From Archangium primigenium (lineage in GTDB: Bacteria > Myxococcota > Myxococcia > Myxococcales > Myxococcaceae), in assembly GCF_016904885.1 (NCBI RefSeq), contig NZ_JADWYI010000001.1:248001-312000 (forward strand): DNA of 64,000 bases, read 5' to 3'. The notes under the pieces are model-generated. The model was not told where the DNA came from. It saw only the letters and a list, made by a program, of their open reading frames with translations, and ran no database searches. A program made the translations under genes and the position numbers. Positions 27,769-36,693 of this stretch are shown piece after piece. Each line of letters starts with the position of its first letter. The first letter of the stretch is position 1.

Positions 27769-29914
27769 CGAGGTGCTCTCCCGTGTTCGTCAGTTGGCGC
27801 ACCAACCCCAGGAAGGTGGCCTGCTCGAATTCACCTTTTACCACGTAAGCATCCACGCCCGCGTCCAGGGCCCGCCGCCGCGCCTCCACGCCAGACTGGG
27901 AGGTTATCAGGATGACGGGCGTCCGGGGCCGCTCCGAGCGCCGCACGAAGCGGCACAGCTCGGCGCCGTCCATGCGGGGCATGTCCAGGTCCGTCACCAC
28001 CAGGGCGAAGGACTGGCGGGCCCAGAGCTCCGTGGCGGCGAAGCCGTCATGCGCCAGGACGACGGGGTAGCCCGCGGCCCGGAGCACGTTGCGCAGGAGC
28101 GTGCGCAGGGTGGGTGAATCGTCCACCACCAGCACCGTGGCGGGCGCGGCCGGCGCCCGGCGGGCGAGGGACGTCGAGGCGCTGCCCCACCCCACCCCCT
28201 CCCGCGCCCGGGCGAACAGGGCGGCCACCTGGAGCACTGGCAGCACCGCGCCATCCGGCTGCAGGGCCCCCCCGAGCACCAGGGGCGCCCCGGCGAAGGC
28301 GGGCCCCAGGGGCTTGATGACCAGGCGCTCCTCGCCCGGCACGTCGTCCACGAGCACCACCAGCCGCTGGCCGTCGTGCCGCAGCACCACGCCCGTGCGC
28401 CGGGTGCCCCCCGCGTCCGCCTCGCGGGTGCCGAGCAGCGACGCCAGGGCCACGAGCGACACCGGCTCGCCCTCCAGACGCACCGTGGCATGCCCCTCCA
28501 GGTGCGTCACGTCCTGGGGGCCCACCCGCACCACGCGCTCGACGTGGTGCAGCAAGATTCCAAAGCCATCCTCCCCCACCCGCACCACCAGCCCCCGGTG
28601 CGAGGAGGTGGAGACGGGCACCTCGACGAGGAACGCCGTGCCGCGCCCCGGCGTGTGCTCGAGCCGCAGCCGACCTTCCAGCTCGCGCAGGCAGGCGGCC
28701 ACCACGTCCAGCCCCACCCCCCGGCCGGCCCAGGCATCCGCCGCCTCGCGGGTGGAGAAGCCCGGCCGGGTGAGCAGGCCGAGCAGCGTCTCGGGGGAGG
28801 TGTCCTGGAGGTCCACCCGCACGCCGGCCTCCCGGGCCCGCGCGAGCACCCGCGCCACGTCCACCCCCGCCCCGTCGTCCGCCACGCGCAGGAAGGCGCG
28901 CGCCCCCTCGCACCGCGCCTCCAGGGTGAGGGTGCCCGCCTCCGGCTTGCCCGCCGCCCGGCGCTGCTCGGGCACTTCCACCCCGTGCACCACGGCGTTG
29001 CGCACCAGGTGCAGCAGCACGTCCCCCAGCCGCATGAGCACCACCCGGTCCACCTCGGCCCCGGCCGCGCGCACCTCCAGGCGCACCTCCTTGCCGCACG
29101 CGCGCGCCGTCTCGCGCGCCACCCGGGCATACTCCTCCAGGAAGGGCTGCAGGGGCATGAGCCGCAGCTCGCGCAGGCCCGCCTCCAGCTCCCCGTCCAC
29201 CCCCACCCCGTGCGCCAGCAGGCCGGGCGCCTCGCGCGCCACCGCCGAGAGCAACTGCCAGGCGCCCGCCATGGCCGGGCCCAGGGCATCGCGCGCCGAC
29301 TTCACGCTGGCCCACTGCGCCCGGGGCAACGTGCGCTTGCAGGGCTCCAGCCGCGCGCCCAGCTCCCGCCAGCGGTCCATGGCCTCGCCCAGCCGCGCGC
29401 GCGTCTCCAGGAGCCGCCGCGTCAGGCCCTCCTGGCGCAGCCGCGTGAGCACCAGCTCCCCCACCAGCGCGTCCAGGGCCTCCACCCGCGCGGGGGACAC
29501 CCGCAGCAGCTCCCCCTCGGGCAGCGTCGGCGCGGGCAGCCCCACGGGCTCCGTGTCCGCCCCCGGATCCGCCTCCACCGCGAGCGTGCCCAGCGCCTCG
29601 TAGACCTGTTCGAGCCCGCCGAAGAGCCCGTCCAGGCCCTCGCCCTCCAGCGCGAGCCGCCCGTCCTGCACGCCCCGCACGTGCTCCTCGAGCGCGTGGG
29701 TGCGCGCCACCACCGGCTCGCGCCGGGCCGCCGCCGCCGCGCCCTTCAGGGTGTGCAGGCCGCGCAGCATGTCCTGGCAGCGCGCGCCGCGCTCCGTCAG
29801 GTCCCCCCCCACCAGGCCGTGCAGCGCGCGCTCCACCTGGCGCAACAGGTCCTTCGCCTCGGTGGCGAAGGCCCTCTGGATGGCCAGCTCCAACTCCTCG
29901 CTCGTGGGGGTCAT
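27749..29914 (-). CDS. cheA: Hybrid CheA histidine kinase with C-terminal receiver
   Basis: 721 residues. Hpt domain with phospho-acceptor His54 (GLHTLKGAA); P3 dimerisation region ~140-260; HATPase domain with N-box LVRNAVVHG, G1 DDGAGVDV and G2 AGRGVGLDVV; CheW-like domain ~430-560; a receiver domain from ~595 (VLVVDDSPTLR, VVTDLDMPRMDG). The P2 CheY-docking domain seems absent or very short. The start was set at MTPTSEE, 14 bases after the receptor stop; the far longer open frame upstream runs antisense-like through the receptor gene and is spurious. Confidence 0.92.
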   Translation of the reverse strand: MTPTSEELELAIQRAFATEAKDLLRQVERALHGLVGGDLTERGARCQDMLRGLHTLKGAAAAARREPVVARTHALEEHVRGVQDGRLALEGEGLDGLFGGLEQVYEALGTLAVEADPGADTEPVGLPAPTLPEGELLRVSPARVEALDALVGELVLTRLRQEGLTRRLLETRARLGEAMDRWRELGARLEPCKRTLPRAQWASVKSARDALGPAMAGAWQLLSAVAREAPGLLAHGVGVDGELEAGLRELRLMPLQPFLEEYARVARETARACGKEVRLEVRAAGAEVDRVVLMRLGDVLLHLVRNAVVHGVEVPEQRRAAGKPEAGTLTLEARCEGARAFLRVADDGAGVDVARVLARAREAGVRVDLQDTSPETLLGLLTRPGFSTREAADAWAGRGVGLDVVAACLRELEGRLRLEHTPGRGTAFLVEVPVSTSSHRGLVVRVGEDGFGILLHHVERVVRVGPQDVTHLEGHATVRLEGEPVSLVALASLLGTREADAGGTRRTGVVLRHDGQRLVVLVDDVPGEERLVIKPLGPAFAGAPLVLGGALQPDGAVLPVLQVAALFARAREGVGWGSASTSLARRAPAAPATVLVVDDSPTLRTLLRNVLRAAGYPVVLAHDGFAATELWARQSFALVVTDLDMPRMDGAELCRFVRRSERPRTPVILITSQSGVEARRRALDAGVDAYVVKGEFEQATFLGLVRQLTNTGEHLVEAAVG

Positions 29915-29928
29915 GGCGGACCAGACGC

Positions 29929-31380
29929 TCACGTCAGCCGGTATTCGGGGGCCTTGGGCTGTTTGGGCCGCGAGAACGTGTCCACCAGCTGGTTGACGCT
30001 CTGGGTCAGGTCGTTGAGCTGGTGCGCGGACGTCTCCGTCTGGCCCAGGCTCGTGAGCGTGCTGTTCATGGCGTCGCGGATGTCCACCATGGCGTCGGCC
30101 ACCTGCTGCACCCCGGCCGTCTGCTGGCGCGCGGCGCTGGCGATGAGCCGCGCGGCGGACGAGGACTCCTCGATGCTGCCGCCGAGCTGCTGGATGCTCT
30201 GCCCCGCGCGGTTGGCCAGCTCCACCCCGGCCTCCACCTTGCGCGTGCCCGCCTCGGTGGCCACCACCGCCGAGTTCGTGGCCGATTGGATGCTGCCGAG
30301 CAGCTTGCGCACCTGGCTCGTGGCCTGTTTGGACTGATCCGCCAGGCTGCGGATCTCCGTGGCCACCACCGCGAAGCCCCGCCCGTGCTCGCCCGCGCGC
30401 GCCGCCTCGATGGCCGCGTTGAGCGCCAGGAGCTTGGACTGCTCGGCGATCTCGTTCACCGAGGCGATGATCTCCCCGATCTGCTGCGTCTGCTCGCTCA
30501 AGGAGAGGATCTTGTCCGCGATGGCCTCCACCTGCTCGCGGATCTCCCGCATGCCCTGGATGCAGGCCTCCACCGCCTGGCCCCCCAGGCGCGAGGACTC
30601 GATGGAGCGCTCGGACACGGTGATGACGCCCTCGGCCTTCTCCAGGGCCTGCATGGAGGTGAGGCGCAATTCGGACAGGGTGCTCGTCACCTCGGCGATG
30701 GCGCTCGCCTGCTGCTGGGCGGCGCCCGTCTGGCGCGACGTGGCGTCCAGGATGTCCCCCGAGGAGGACGCCAGGCTCGCGGACATGCTCTCCAGGGCGC
30801 TGGCGAAGCGGTTGACCTGCGACGCCTCCCGGTCGCGCATGGCCTCGATGTACGTGTCGATGGCCAGCGACATGTCCAGGCAGATGACCTTCACCAGGGA
30901 CTGGAGCGTGGCGGACAGGGCGCCGGACGGCCCGGGGGCAGCGGACGCCGCCGCCTGGGGCTCGGCCCCGCCGCGCTCGAGCACCAGCGGGATGAGCGAG
31001 CAGAGGTACTGGCTGTAGGCGCCCACGTACCACAGGGGCCCCAGGCCGATGCGCTCGTGGGCGCGGCCCACCCGCAGGCGGTTCTCCACGTAGGCCGGGT
31101 CATACGCCCCCCCGAACAGCTCCAGGAAGTACTGGGACTGGGCGCGCTTGAGCGCCTCGATGTGCTGGGGGCTCTGGAAGTGCGAGCGCATCTCCCCGTG
31201 CGCCATGAGGTGCTCGTAGAAGCGCTCCACGACGGCGCCGTTGCTCGCCTCGGCCATGGGGCGGAAGTCGGCCAGGCGCCGCGCGTCCGCGTCGGAGAAG
31301 TCCAGCACGCGCTTGCGCCGCTCGAGCTCCTCGGCGGCGGAGCCCAGACGACCATCGACATGCGAGGGGGAGGGAGCCAT
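29929..31380 (-). CDS. Globin-coupled (protoglobin) soluble chemoreceptor
   Basis: 483 residues, no membrane segment. Residues ~15-170 are a sensor-globin domain ([39 protein letters not shown]) with probable haem-proximal His108. After a linker comes the MCP signalling domain, whose hairpin tip is the conserved [21 protein letters not shown]-like segment near residue 310. HemAT-type proteins sense oxygen or other diatomic gases and steer CheA. It lies between cheW and cheA and is probably the dedicated receptor for this cluster. Confidence 0.9.
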   Translation of the reverse strand: MAPSPSHVDGRLGSAAEELERRKRVLDFSDADARRLADFRPMAEASNGAVVERFYEHLMAHGEMRSHFQSPQHIEALKRAQSQYFLELFGGAYDPAYVENRLRVGRAHERIGLGPLWYVGAYSQYLCSLIPLVLERGGAEPQAAASAAPGPSGALSATLQSLVKVICLDMSLAIDTYIEAMRDREASQVNRFASALESMSASLASSSGDILDATSRQTGAAQQQASAIAEVTSTLSELRLTSMQALEKAEGVITVSERSIESSRLGGQAVEACIQGMREIREQVEAIADKILSLSEQTQQIGEIIASVNEIAEQSKLLALNAAIEAARAGEHGRGFAVVATEIRSLADQSKQATSQVRKLLGSIQSATNSAVVATEAGTRKVEAGVELANRAGQSIQQLGGSIEESSSAARLIASAARQQTAGVQQVADAMVDIRDAMNSTLTSLGQTETSAHQLNDLTQSVNQLVDTFSRPKQPKAPEYRLT

Positions 31381-31394
31381 GGGTCACATCCGTT

Positions 31395-31949
31395 TCAGAA
31401 GGCCCGGAAGAAGGCGGGCAGGGAGAAGAGCCGCTCGGGCTCGAGCAGCAGGCGCTGGCCACCGAGCACCCCGCGGAAGCACTCGCCGCGCGCGCCCAGC
31501 GTGAGGGGCACCGGGTGGCAGTCCGCCACGCGCAACCGCTCGATGCCGGCCAGGGAGTCGGCCAGGAGGCCCAGGCGCGCCCCCGCGTGCTCCACCACCA
31601 GCACCCACTCGGCCCGCGCCCCGGGCGTCCCCTCCGGCGTCATCCACGCGGCCAGGTCGTGCGCGCTCAAGGGCTCGCCCCGGAACTGGAAGACGCCGGC
31701 CACCACGGGCGAGGCCCCGGGCACGCGCGCCAGGTGCCTGAGCGGCCGCGCCTCGCGCAGCGACACGAGCGGCAGGGCGTACTGGCCCGCGCCCCGCGCG
31801 AACGCCACGTACTCGGCCACCGCCTCGAGCCCCGGCGTGCCCGGGCGCGCGTAGCGGGCGGCGCGCCGCTCGAGCAGGGCCGCGTCCGCGAGCGCGTCCG
31901 GCGCCTCGTGCGCCACCGCGTCCGGAACCGGGTCGGTCTCAGGCGCCAT
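31395..31949 (-). CDS. cheW: CheW-like coupling protein
   Basis: 184 residues. N-terminal ~40 residues are variable; the rest is a CheW fold (EYVAFARGAGQYALPLVSLREA, VVAGVFQFRGEPLSAHDLAAWM, VLVVEHAGARLGLLADSL). It couples receptor to CheA. The start overlaps the stop of the preceding cheW by 11 bases; the stop is 15 bases before the receptor gene. A second CheW in the same operon may allow mixed arrays. Confidence 0.85.
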   Translation of the reverse strand: MAPETDPVPDAVAHEAPDALADAALLERRAARYARPGTPGLEAVAEYVAFARGAGQYALPLVSLREARPLRHLARVPGASPVVAGVFQFRGEPLSAHDLAAWMTPEGTPGARAEWVLVVEHAGARLGLLADSLAGIERLRVADCHPVPLTLGARGECFRGVLGGQRLLLEPERLFSLPAFFRAF

Positions 31950-32340
31950 GCGCCGCCACCTCGTCGGGCTCCAGGAGGGTGAAGAGCGCGCCGTCCACCA
32001 GCGCCACGTGGCACATCCGGCCCCCGCCCACCGGCCGCGCCGAGAGCTCCGCGTCGGACAGGAAGAGCACGTCGCGCGCCTCGTCCACGATCAGCCCCAC
32101 GCGCCCGCCCGCGCGCTCGCGCAGCACGAGGATGAGCCGCGTGGACGCGAGGGGCGCCTCACCCCCGTTGCCCTCGAACACCGGCACCAGCTCGCCGCGC
32201 AGGTTGAGCAGGCCGCGGCACCCGCCGCCCTGCCCCGCCACGCGGGTCAGCGCCATCATCGGGACGACCTCCTGCAAGTCCTCCACCCGCACCAGCCACC
32301 GCTGGCCGCCGGTGTGCACGCGCACGAGCGGTCGGCTCAT
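31939..32340 (-). CDS. cheW: CheW-like coupling protein, short form
   Basis: 133 residues, a bare CheW domain (VRVHTGGQRWLVRVEDLQEVV, GLLNLRGELVPVFEG, LILVLRERAGGRVGLIVDEA). Its ATG overlaps the cheY stop in an ATGA quartet and its 3' end overlaps the next cheW, so translation of cheY-cheW-cheW is coupled. Confidence 0.87.
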   Translation of the reverse strand: MSRPLVRVHTGGQRWLVRVEDLQEVVPMMALTRVAGQGGGCRGLLNLRGELVPVFEGNGGEAPLASTRLILVLRERAGGRVGLIVDEARDVLFLSDAELSARPVGGGRMCHVALVDGALFTLLEPDEVAAHGA

Positions 32341-32717
32341 CCCATGGGCCTCGCCGTGCGGCGCAGGGCGCTGTTGATGATGCAGCGCGCGGCATCCGCG
32401 GACGCCCCCTTGGGAATGATGCCCACCGCGCCCACCTTCTGCGCCGCGGCCTCCATGGCGTCCCAGGGCTTGTACGAGTGGATGATGAGGGAGAGCTTCT
32501 GCTGGTAGAAGCGCCGCATGTGCGCGGCCCACTCCACCCCCGGCAGGGCCGGCATCTCCAGGTCCAACAGCACCAGGTCCGGCCGCGAGCTGCCCAGGTA
32601 GCCCGGCAGCTCGGCCACGTCGTGCACCGTCTCCACGAGGTGCCCATCGCTCAGCAGCAAGCGGGACATGGACAGCGCGACCGTGGGGCTGTCATCGATG
32701 ACGAGGATGCGGGCCAT
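32337..32717 (-). CDS. cheY: Single-domain response regulator, CheY-like
   Basis: 126 residues. Receiver motifs: acidic pair IDDS (Asp8/9), phospho-acceptor Asp52 (LVLLDLEMP), switch Ser in LIIHSYKPW and Lys in GIIPKG. The start at MARILVIDDS has AGGGA upstream; the extended frame is not supported. It is the first gene of the che operon. The output target is unknown: gliding or pilus control, or a non-motility function, are both possible in myxobacteria. Confidence 0.9.
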   Translation of the reverse strand: MARILVIDDSPTVALSMSRLLLSDGHLVETVHDVAELPGYLGSSRPDLVLLDLEMPALPGVEWAAHMRRFYQQKLSLIIHSYKPWDAMEAAAQKVGAVGIIPKGASADAARCIINSALRRTARPMG

Positions 32718-32999
32718 GGTTTTCCCTGGAGTCGACAGCGGGGGGGCCTTCCAGACAGGAAAGAGCTGGAACTCCAAGAGACTTGTTAATGGACGGGGGC
32801 GCTGTCTGCTGACCCTCGCCCGGTTCGTATCGTCCACTGCTCAGTGCAGGTCAATGAGGCCCCGGGGTGATTCCGGCGTGCGGGGCTGAACTGTTGGGTG
32901 ACGAAACTTCTCGGAAGGCGAGAAGACCGGGCGTGAACTTGCGCGCCGCGTCGGCCTTCCTGAACAATGCCCCTTTCTCATCTCATGGAGTCCAGCGGT

Positions 33000-33911
33000 A
33001 TGGCTTCTCGCATGCTCCTCGTCCTCGGCGCGCTGCTGCTGCCCGGGGTGAGTGGTGCCCAGGGGGCGCGATCGCTGCCCGTCTTCGCGCTCGAGCGGTT
33101 GCGCTTCGACACCTCGGGGCTGGGCTCGCTGGTGGTGGGCACGGGCCGCTCGCTGGAGCCAGGGGTCGTGCGCGTCTCCATGCAGGGGCACTACGAGCAC
33201 CTGCCGCTCAACTTCGCGCGCGACTGGGATCCGGGCGTCACCACCACGTCGCTCATCGAGAACAAGCTGTCGGGCCACCTCACCGCCGCCGTGGGCGTGA
33301 CGCCGTGGCTGCAGGTGGGTGGCCAGTTCGCCTACATCATCGGCCAGCGGGGCCAGAACATCCTCGGGTTGAGCGCGCCGGACGGTGGGGGCCTGGAGGC
33401 GGCCTGGGTGTCGGCGCGGGTGGCCCCCTGGCGCATGCGGGGCGGCTTTCCGCTCAACGTGGCCGCGGAGTTCGCCGCGGCGCTGCCCGTGGGCCAGGCG
33501 CGGCTGCTCGCCCACGACGCCTACGCGCTGCTGCCCCGGGTGCAGCTGGGCTACACGGGCGGCGACTTCCAGGTGGGCGGCGAGCTGGGCCTGCTCCTGC
33601 GCCCGCGCCATGACCTGGGCGCCTTCTCCGGCCGCGCCCACGACGTGCTGGGCAACGAGCTGCGCCTGGGGGCCACCGTCACCGCGCTCGGCCAGAACAA
33701 GACCGCCACCCGGCCCGAGGTGAGCACCCTGCTCAGCGTGCCCACCCAGGGCGGCCGCGTGGGCGTCGAGGTGCTCCTGGGGGTGCGCAAGCACGTCGCC
33801 TCCGCCGTGGACCTCTTCTTCCTGGGCGGCCCCGGCCTGGGCACCGCCGTGGACGTGCCCACCCTGCGGGTGCTCGCGGGCGCGTCCTTCAGCTCCGGCG
33901 CCGCCGACTAG
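33000..33911 (+). CDS. Outer-membrane beta-barrel protein
   Basis: 303 residues. Signal peptide MASRMLLVLGALLLPGVSGAQG with GGAG upstream. The body alternates short hydrophobic strands and loops (VRVSMQGHYEHLPLNFA, LSGHLTAAVGVTPWLQVGGQFAYII, VQLGYTGGDFQVGGELGLLL, VEVLLGVRKHVASAVDLFFLGGPGLG), the pattern of a transporter/OmpA-N-terminal-type barrel. No specific family can be named. Starts further upstream (32967, 32985) are possible but weaker. Confidence 0.7.
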   Translation: MASRMLLVLGALLLPGVSGAQGARSLPVFALERLRFDTSGLGSLVVGTGRSLEPGVVRVSMQGHYEHLPLNFARDWDPGVTTTSLIENKLSGHLTAAVGVTPWLQVGGQFAYIIGQRGQNILGLSAPDGGGLEAAWVSARVAPWRMRGGFPLNVAAEFAAALPVGQARLLAHDAYALLPRVQLGYTGGDFQVGGELGLLLRPRHDLGAFSGRAHDVLGNELRLGATVTALGQNKTATRPEVSTLLSVPTQGGRVGVEVLLGVRKHVASAVDLFFLGGPGLGTAVDVPTLRVLAGASFSSGAAD

Positions 33912-34047
33912 GACCCCGAGCCACCAGGCAGCCATACCCCGCGCGTGGGCCGGGCATCCTCCCGGCGGGTGTCCTCGCGGAATATCCACGGGTTACAGTG
34001 TTCACGGGCCTGGACTCCCCGGCCTGTCCGCGCGCCTTCGCACGAGA

Positions 34048-35232
34048 ATGAGGAAGAACACGTTGATGAGCCGTCACTCCCCGCGCCATTGGCTCTTCGT
34101 GAGTGCCCTCGCCGGTGGCCTCGCCCTGGGCTGCACGAGCGAAGAGGTCTTCCCCTCCGCCGACGAGCTGGAGCTGCTGCAGAGCCTGCACTCGCCCACG
34201 CGCACCCCGCCCGCGGATCCCACCAACCGCTACGAGGGTCGCCCCGAGGCGGCCGTCCTGGGCCTGCGGCTCTTCAAGGATCCGCTCCTGTCCGGCTGCG
34301 GCACCATCTCCTGCCAGAGCTGCCACGACGGCGAGGGCCGCACCGTGGACACGCCCGTGGCCCAGGGCTGCTTTGGCCACGTGACGGGCCGCAACCCGCC
34401 CACGGTCATCAACGCCGCCTACAGCACCTGGTACATGTGGGACGGCCGCGCGGATCGCCTGTGGAACCAGGCCCTGCTGCCGCTGCTCAGCCCCGTGGAG
34501 ATGGCCAGCAGCCCCGCCATCCTGCGCGCGCGGCTGAGCGAGGCCTACACCGCCGAGTACGAGGGCCTGTTCGGCAAGACGCCCGAGGCGGAGACGGACG
34601 ACGACCAGCTGCTCGCCAACTTCGGCAAGGTCATCGCCGCCTACGAGCGCACGCTGGTGCGCAACGACGCGCCCTTCGATCAGGACGTGCGGCGCTTCCT
34701 CGTCGCGGTGGACGCGGGCACCCAGGAGAAGGACCCGGCCTACCTCGGGCTCAAGACGTTCGTGAGAAAGGGCCAGTGCGCCGCGTGCCACAAGGGCCCC
34801 ATGCTCAGCGACGAGCAGTTCCACAACATCGGCGTGCGCGACGACACCGAGGGCCGACGCGGCGTGGCCACCGGCGCGGACCCCATGCTCACGTGGGCCT
34901 TCAACTCGGCGGGGCCCTACAGCGACGCGCCCATCGGCGCCGAGTCCACGCGCCTACAGCGGCTGCGCAGCGACCTGACGAGCAAGGCCGGCGAGCTGGA
35001 GGGCGCCTACAAGACGCCCTCCCTGCGCAACGTGGCCCTCACGGCGCCCTACATGCACCTGGGCGAGCAGAAGACGCTCCTGGACGTCGTGGAGCTGTAC
35101 AACAAGGGCGGCGAGCCCGCGGGCCAGTTCGCCGGTCAGGTCTCCGTGAGCATCAAGCCCCTGGAGCTCACCGACGAGGAGAAGCACGCCCTCGTCGCCC
35201 TGCTGGAGTCCATGACGGGCGCCGCGCCCTGA
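34048..35232 (+). CDS. Di-haem cytochrome c peroxidase / MauG-family lipoprotein
   Basis: 394 residues. Lipobox LALGC after a signal peptide; alternative start at 34066 (MSRHSPRH), which has GAGGA upstream. Two haem-binding motifs are present: CQSCH (~90) and CAACH (~250). A peroxidase-like core follows (RNPPTVINAAYSTWYMWDGRAD, KTPSLRNVALTAPYMHLG). It reduces hydrogen peroxide or oxidises a protein substrate in the periplasm. The stop is one base from the convergent NDH-2 stop. Confidence 0.88.
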   Translation: MRKNTLMSRHSPRHWLFVSALAGGLALGCTSEEVFPSADELELLQSLHSPTRTPPADPTNRYEGRPEAAVLGLRLFKDPLLSGCGTISCQSCHDGEGRTVDTPVAQGCFGHVTGRNPPTVINAAYSTWYMWDGRADRLWNQALLPLLSPVEMASSPAILRARLSEAYTAEYEGLFGKTPEAETDDDQLLANFGKVIAAYERTLVRNDAPFDQDVRRFLVAVDAGTQEKDPAYLGLKTFVRKGQCAACHKGPMLSDEQFHNIGVRDDTEGRRGVATGADPMLTWAFNSAGPYSDAPIGAESTRLQRLRSDLTSKAGELEGAYKTPSLRNVALTAPYMHLGEQKTLLDVVELYNKGGEPAGQFAGQVSVSIKPLELTDEEKHALVALLESMTGAAP

Positions 35233-35233
35233 G

Positions 35234-36589
35234 TCAGTGCATGGGGGGCGTCGAGTGCGCGGGATCCGGCCCCGCGTGGATGCCGTCCCCGGGCGGCTCG
35301 GCGCGGGGCGAGAACGGCGGCAGCCGGGGCGCGTAGGCCCCGGTGATGAGCCGCACGTCGCGCCCCCGGGTGAGGAAGGAGAAGAACCAGTTGAGCAGCA
35401 CCGCGAGCCGGTTGCGGAAGCCCACCAGGTAGACCACGTGCACGCCCGCCCACAGGGCCCACGCCGGGAAGCCGCTCAGCTCCACCTTGCCGAACATGTT
35501 GCCCACCGCGTAGCCGCGGCCAATCACCGCGAAGCTGCCCTTGTCCAGGTAGTGGAAGCGCGAGGGGGCCTTGCCCTCGAGCCGCCCGAGGATGTCCTTG
35601 GCCACGTGCCGCCCCATCTGCAGCGCCGCCGGGGCGATGCCGGGCACGGGCTTGCCGTCCTGCTGCACCGAGGCCACGTCGCCAATCACATACACGTCCG
35701 GCAGCCCCGGCACCGTGAGGCTCGGCTCCACCTTCACCCGGCCCGCCTTGTCCAGCGGCACCCCCAACGAGCGCATCAGCGGCGAGGCCGCCACCCCCGC
35801 GCCCCAGAGCACCGTGTGCGTGGCGATCCGCTCCTCGCCCACCGACACGCTCTCTTCGTCCATGCCGGACACCATGGCGCCGGTGCGCACCTCCACGCCC
35901 AGCTTCACCAGGTCCCGCCGCGCGTCCTCGGACAGCTTCTCCGAGTACGCCGAGAGCACCCGGGGCAGGCCCTCGAGGAGAATCACCCGCGCGGTGCGCG
36001 TGTCGATGCGGCTGAAGTCCTTGGGCACCGAGTAGCGCAGCATGTGCGAGAGCGCCCCGGCCAGCTCCACGCCCGTGGGTCCCGCGCCGATGATCACGAA
36101 GGTGAGCCACTCGGCCTTGCGCGCCGGGTCCGTCTCGCGCTCGGCCGCCTCCAGCGCCAGGAGGATGCGCTCGCGGATGCCCACCGCGTCGTTGATCGTC
36201 TTGAGGCCCGGGGCGATCTTCGACCACTCGGGGTGGTTGAAGTACGAGTGCGTGGCGCCCGTGGCCAGCACCAGCGTGTCGTAGGCGAGCTCGCCGCCGT
36301 CACACACCAGCACCTTGCGCGCCGTGTCCACCTCGCGCGCCTCGGCCAGGAGCACCTGCGTGTTCTTGCCGCGCAGGATGTTGCGGATGGGCGCGGAGAT
36401 GTCCGCGGGGCTCAGCACCGCGGTGGCCACCTGGTAGAGCAGCGGCTGGAAGAGGTGGTGGTTGTAGCGGTCCACCACCGTCACCTTCACGCGCTTGTGC
36501 TCCTTGCCGAGCTTGCGCGCGGCCTCCAGGCCGCCGAAGCCCGCCCCCACCACCACCACGTGATGCACGTCGTCCCGGTTGCTTTCCAT
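35234..36589 (-). CDS. ndh: Type II NADH dehydrogenase (NDH-2)
   Basis: 451 residues. FAD-binding VVVGAGFGGLEAARKL at the N-terminus, the NADH-binding FVIIGAGPTGVELAGAL near residue 165, the quinone-side segment YVIGDVASV, and a C-terminal membrane-anchoring helix region (FPAWALWAGVHVVYLVGFRNRLAVLLNWFFSFL). It transfers electrons from NADH to quinone without pumping protons. The start was set at MESNRDDVHHVVV. The Pro-rich tail after residue 430 is unlike the family and may be lineage-specific. Confidence 0.9.
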   Translation of the reverse strand: MESNRDDVHHVVVVGAGFGGLEAARKLGKEHKRVKVTVVDRYNHHLFQPLLYQVATAVLSPADISAPIRNILRGKNTQVLLAEAREVDTARKVLVCDGGELAYDTLVLATGATHSYFNHPEWSKIAPGLKTINDAVGIRERILLALEAAERETDPARKAEWLTFVIIGAGPTGVELAGALSHMLRYSVPKDFSRIDTRTARVILLEGLPRVLSAYSEKLSEDARRDLVKLGVEVRTGAMVSGMDEESVSVGEERIATHTVLWGAGVAASPLMRSLGVPLDKAGRVKVEPSLTVPGLPDVYVIGDVASVQQDGKPVPGIAPAALQMGRHVAKDILGRLEGKAPSRFHYLDKGSFAVIGRGYAVGNMFGKVELSGFPAWALWAGVHVVYLVGFRNRLAVLLNWFFSFLTRGRDVRLITGAYAPRLPPFSPRAEPPGDGIHAGPDPAHSTPPMH

Positions 36590-36693
36590 GCCGGGAAAAA
36601 TGCGGACAGACGGTGTGTCTGACCAGTTGGCGCACCGAGTCACGTCCACGAGTGGACAGAGGCCCCGGTGCCCCGCCCGCTCCCCCTGTGCCC

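Noticed and set aside
29915-31033. N-terminal extension of cheA
   Set aside because: It would overlap the receptor gene completely in another frame; CheA homology starts at MTPTSEE.
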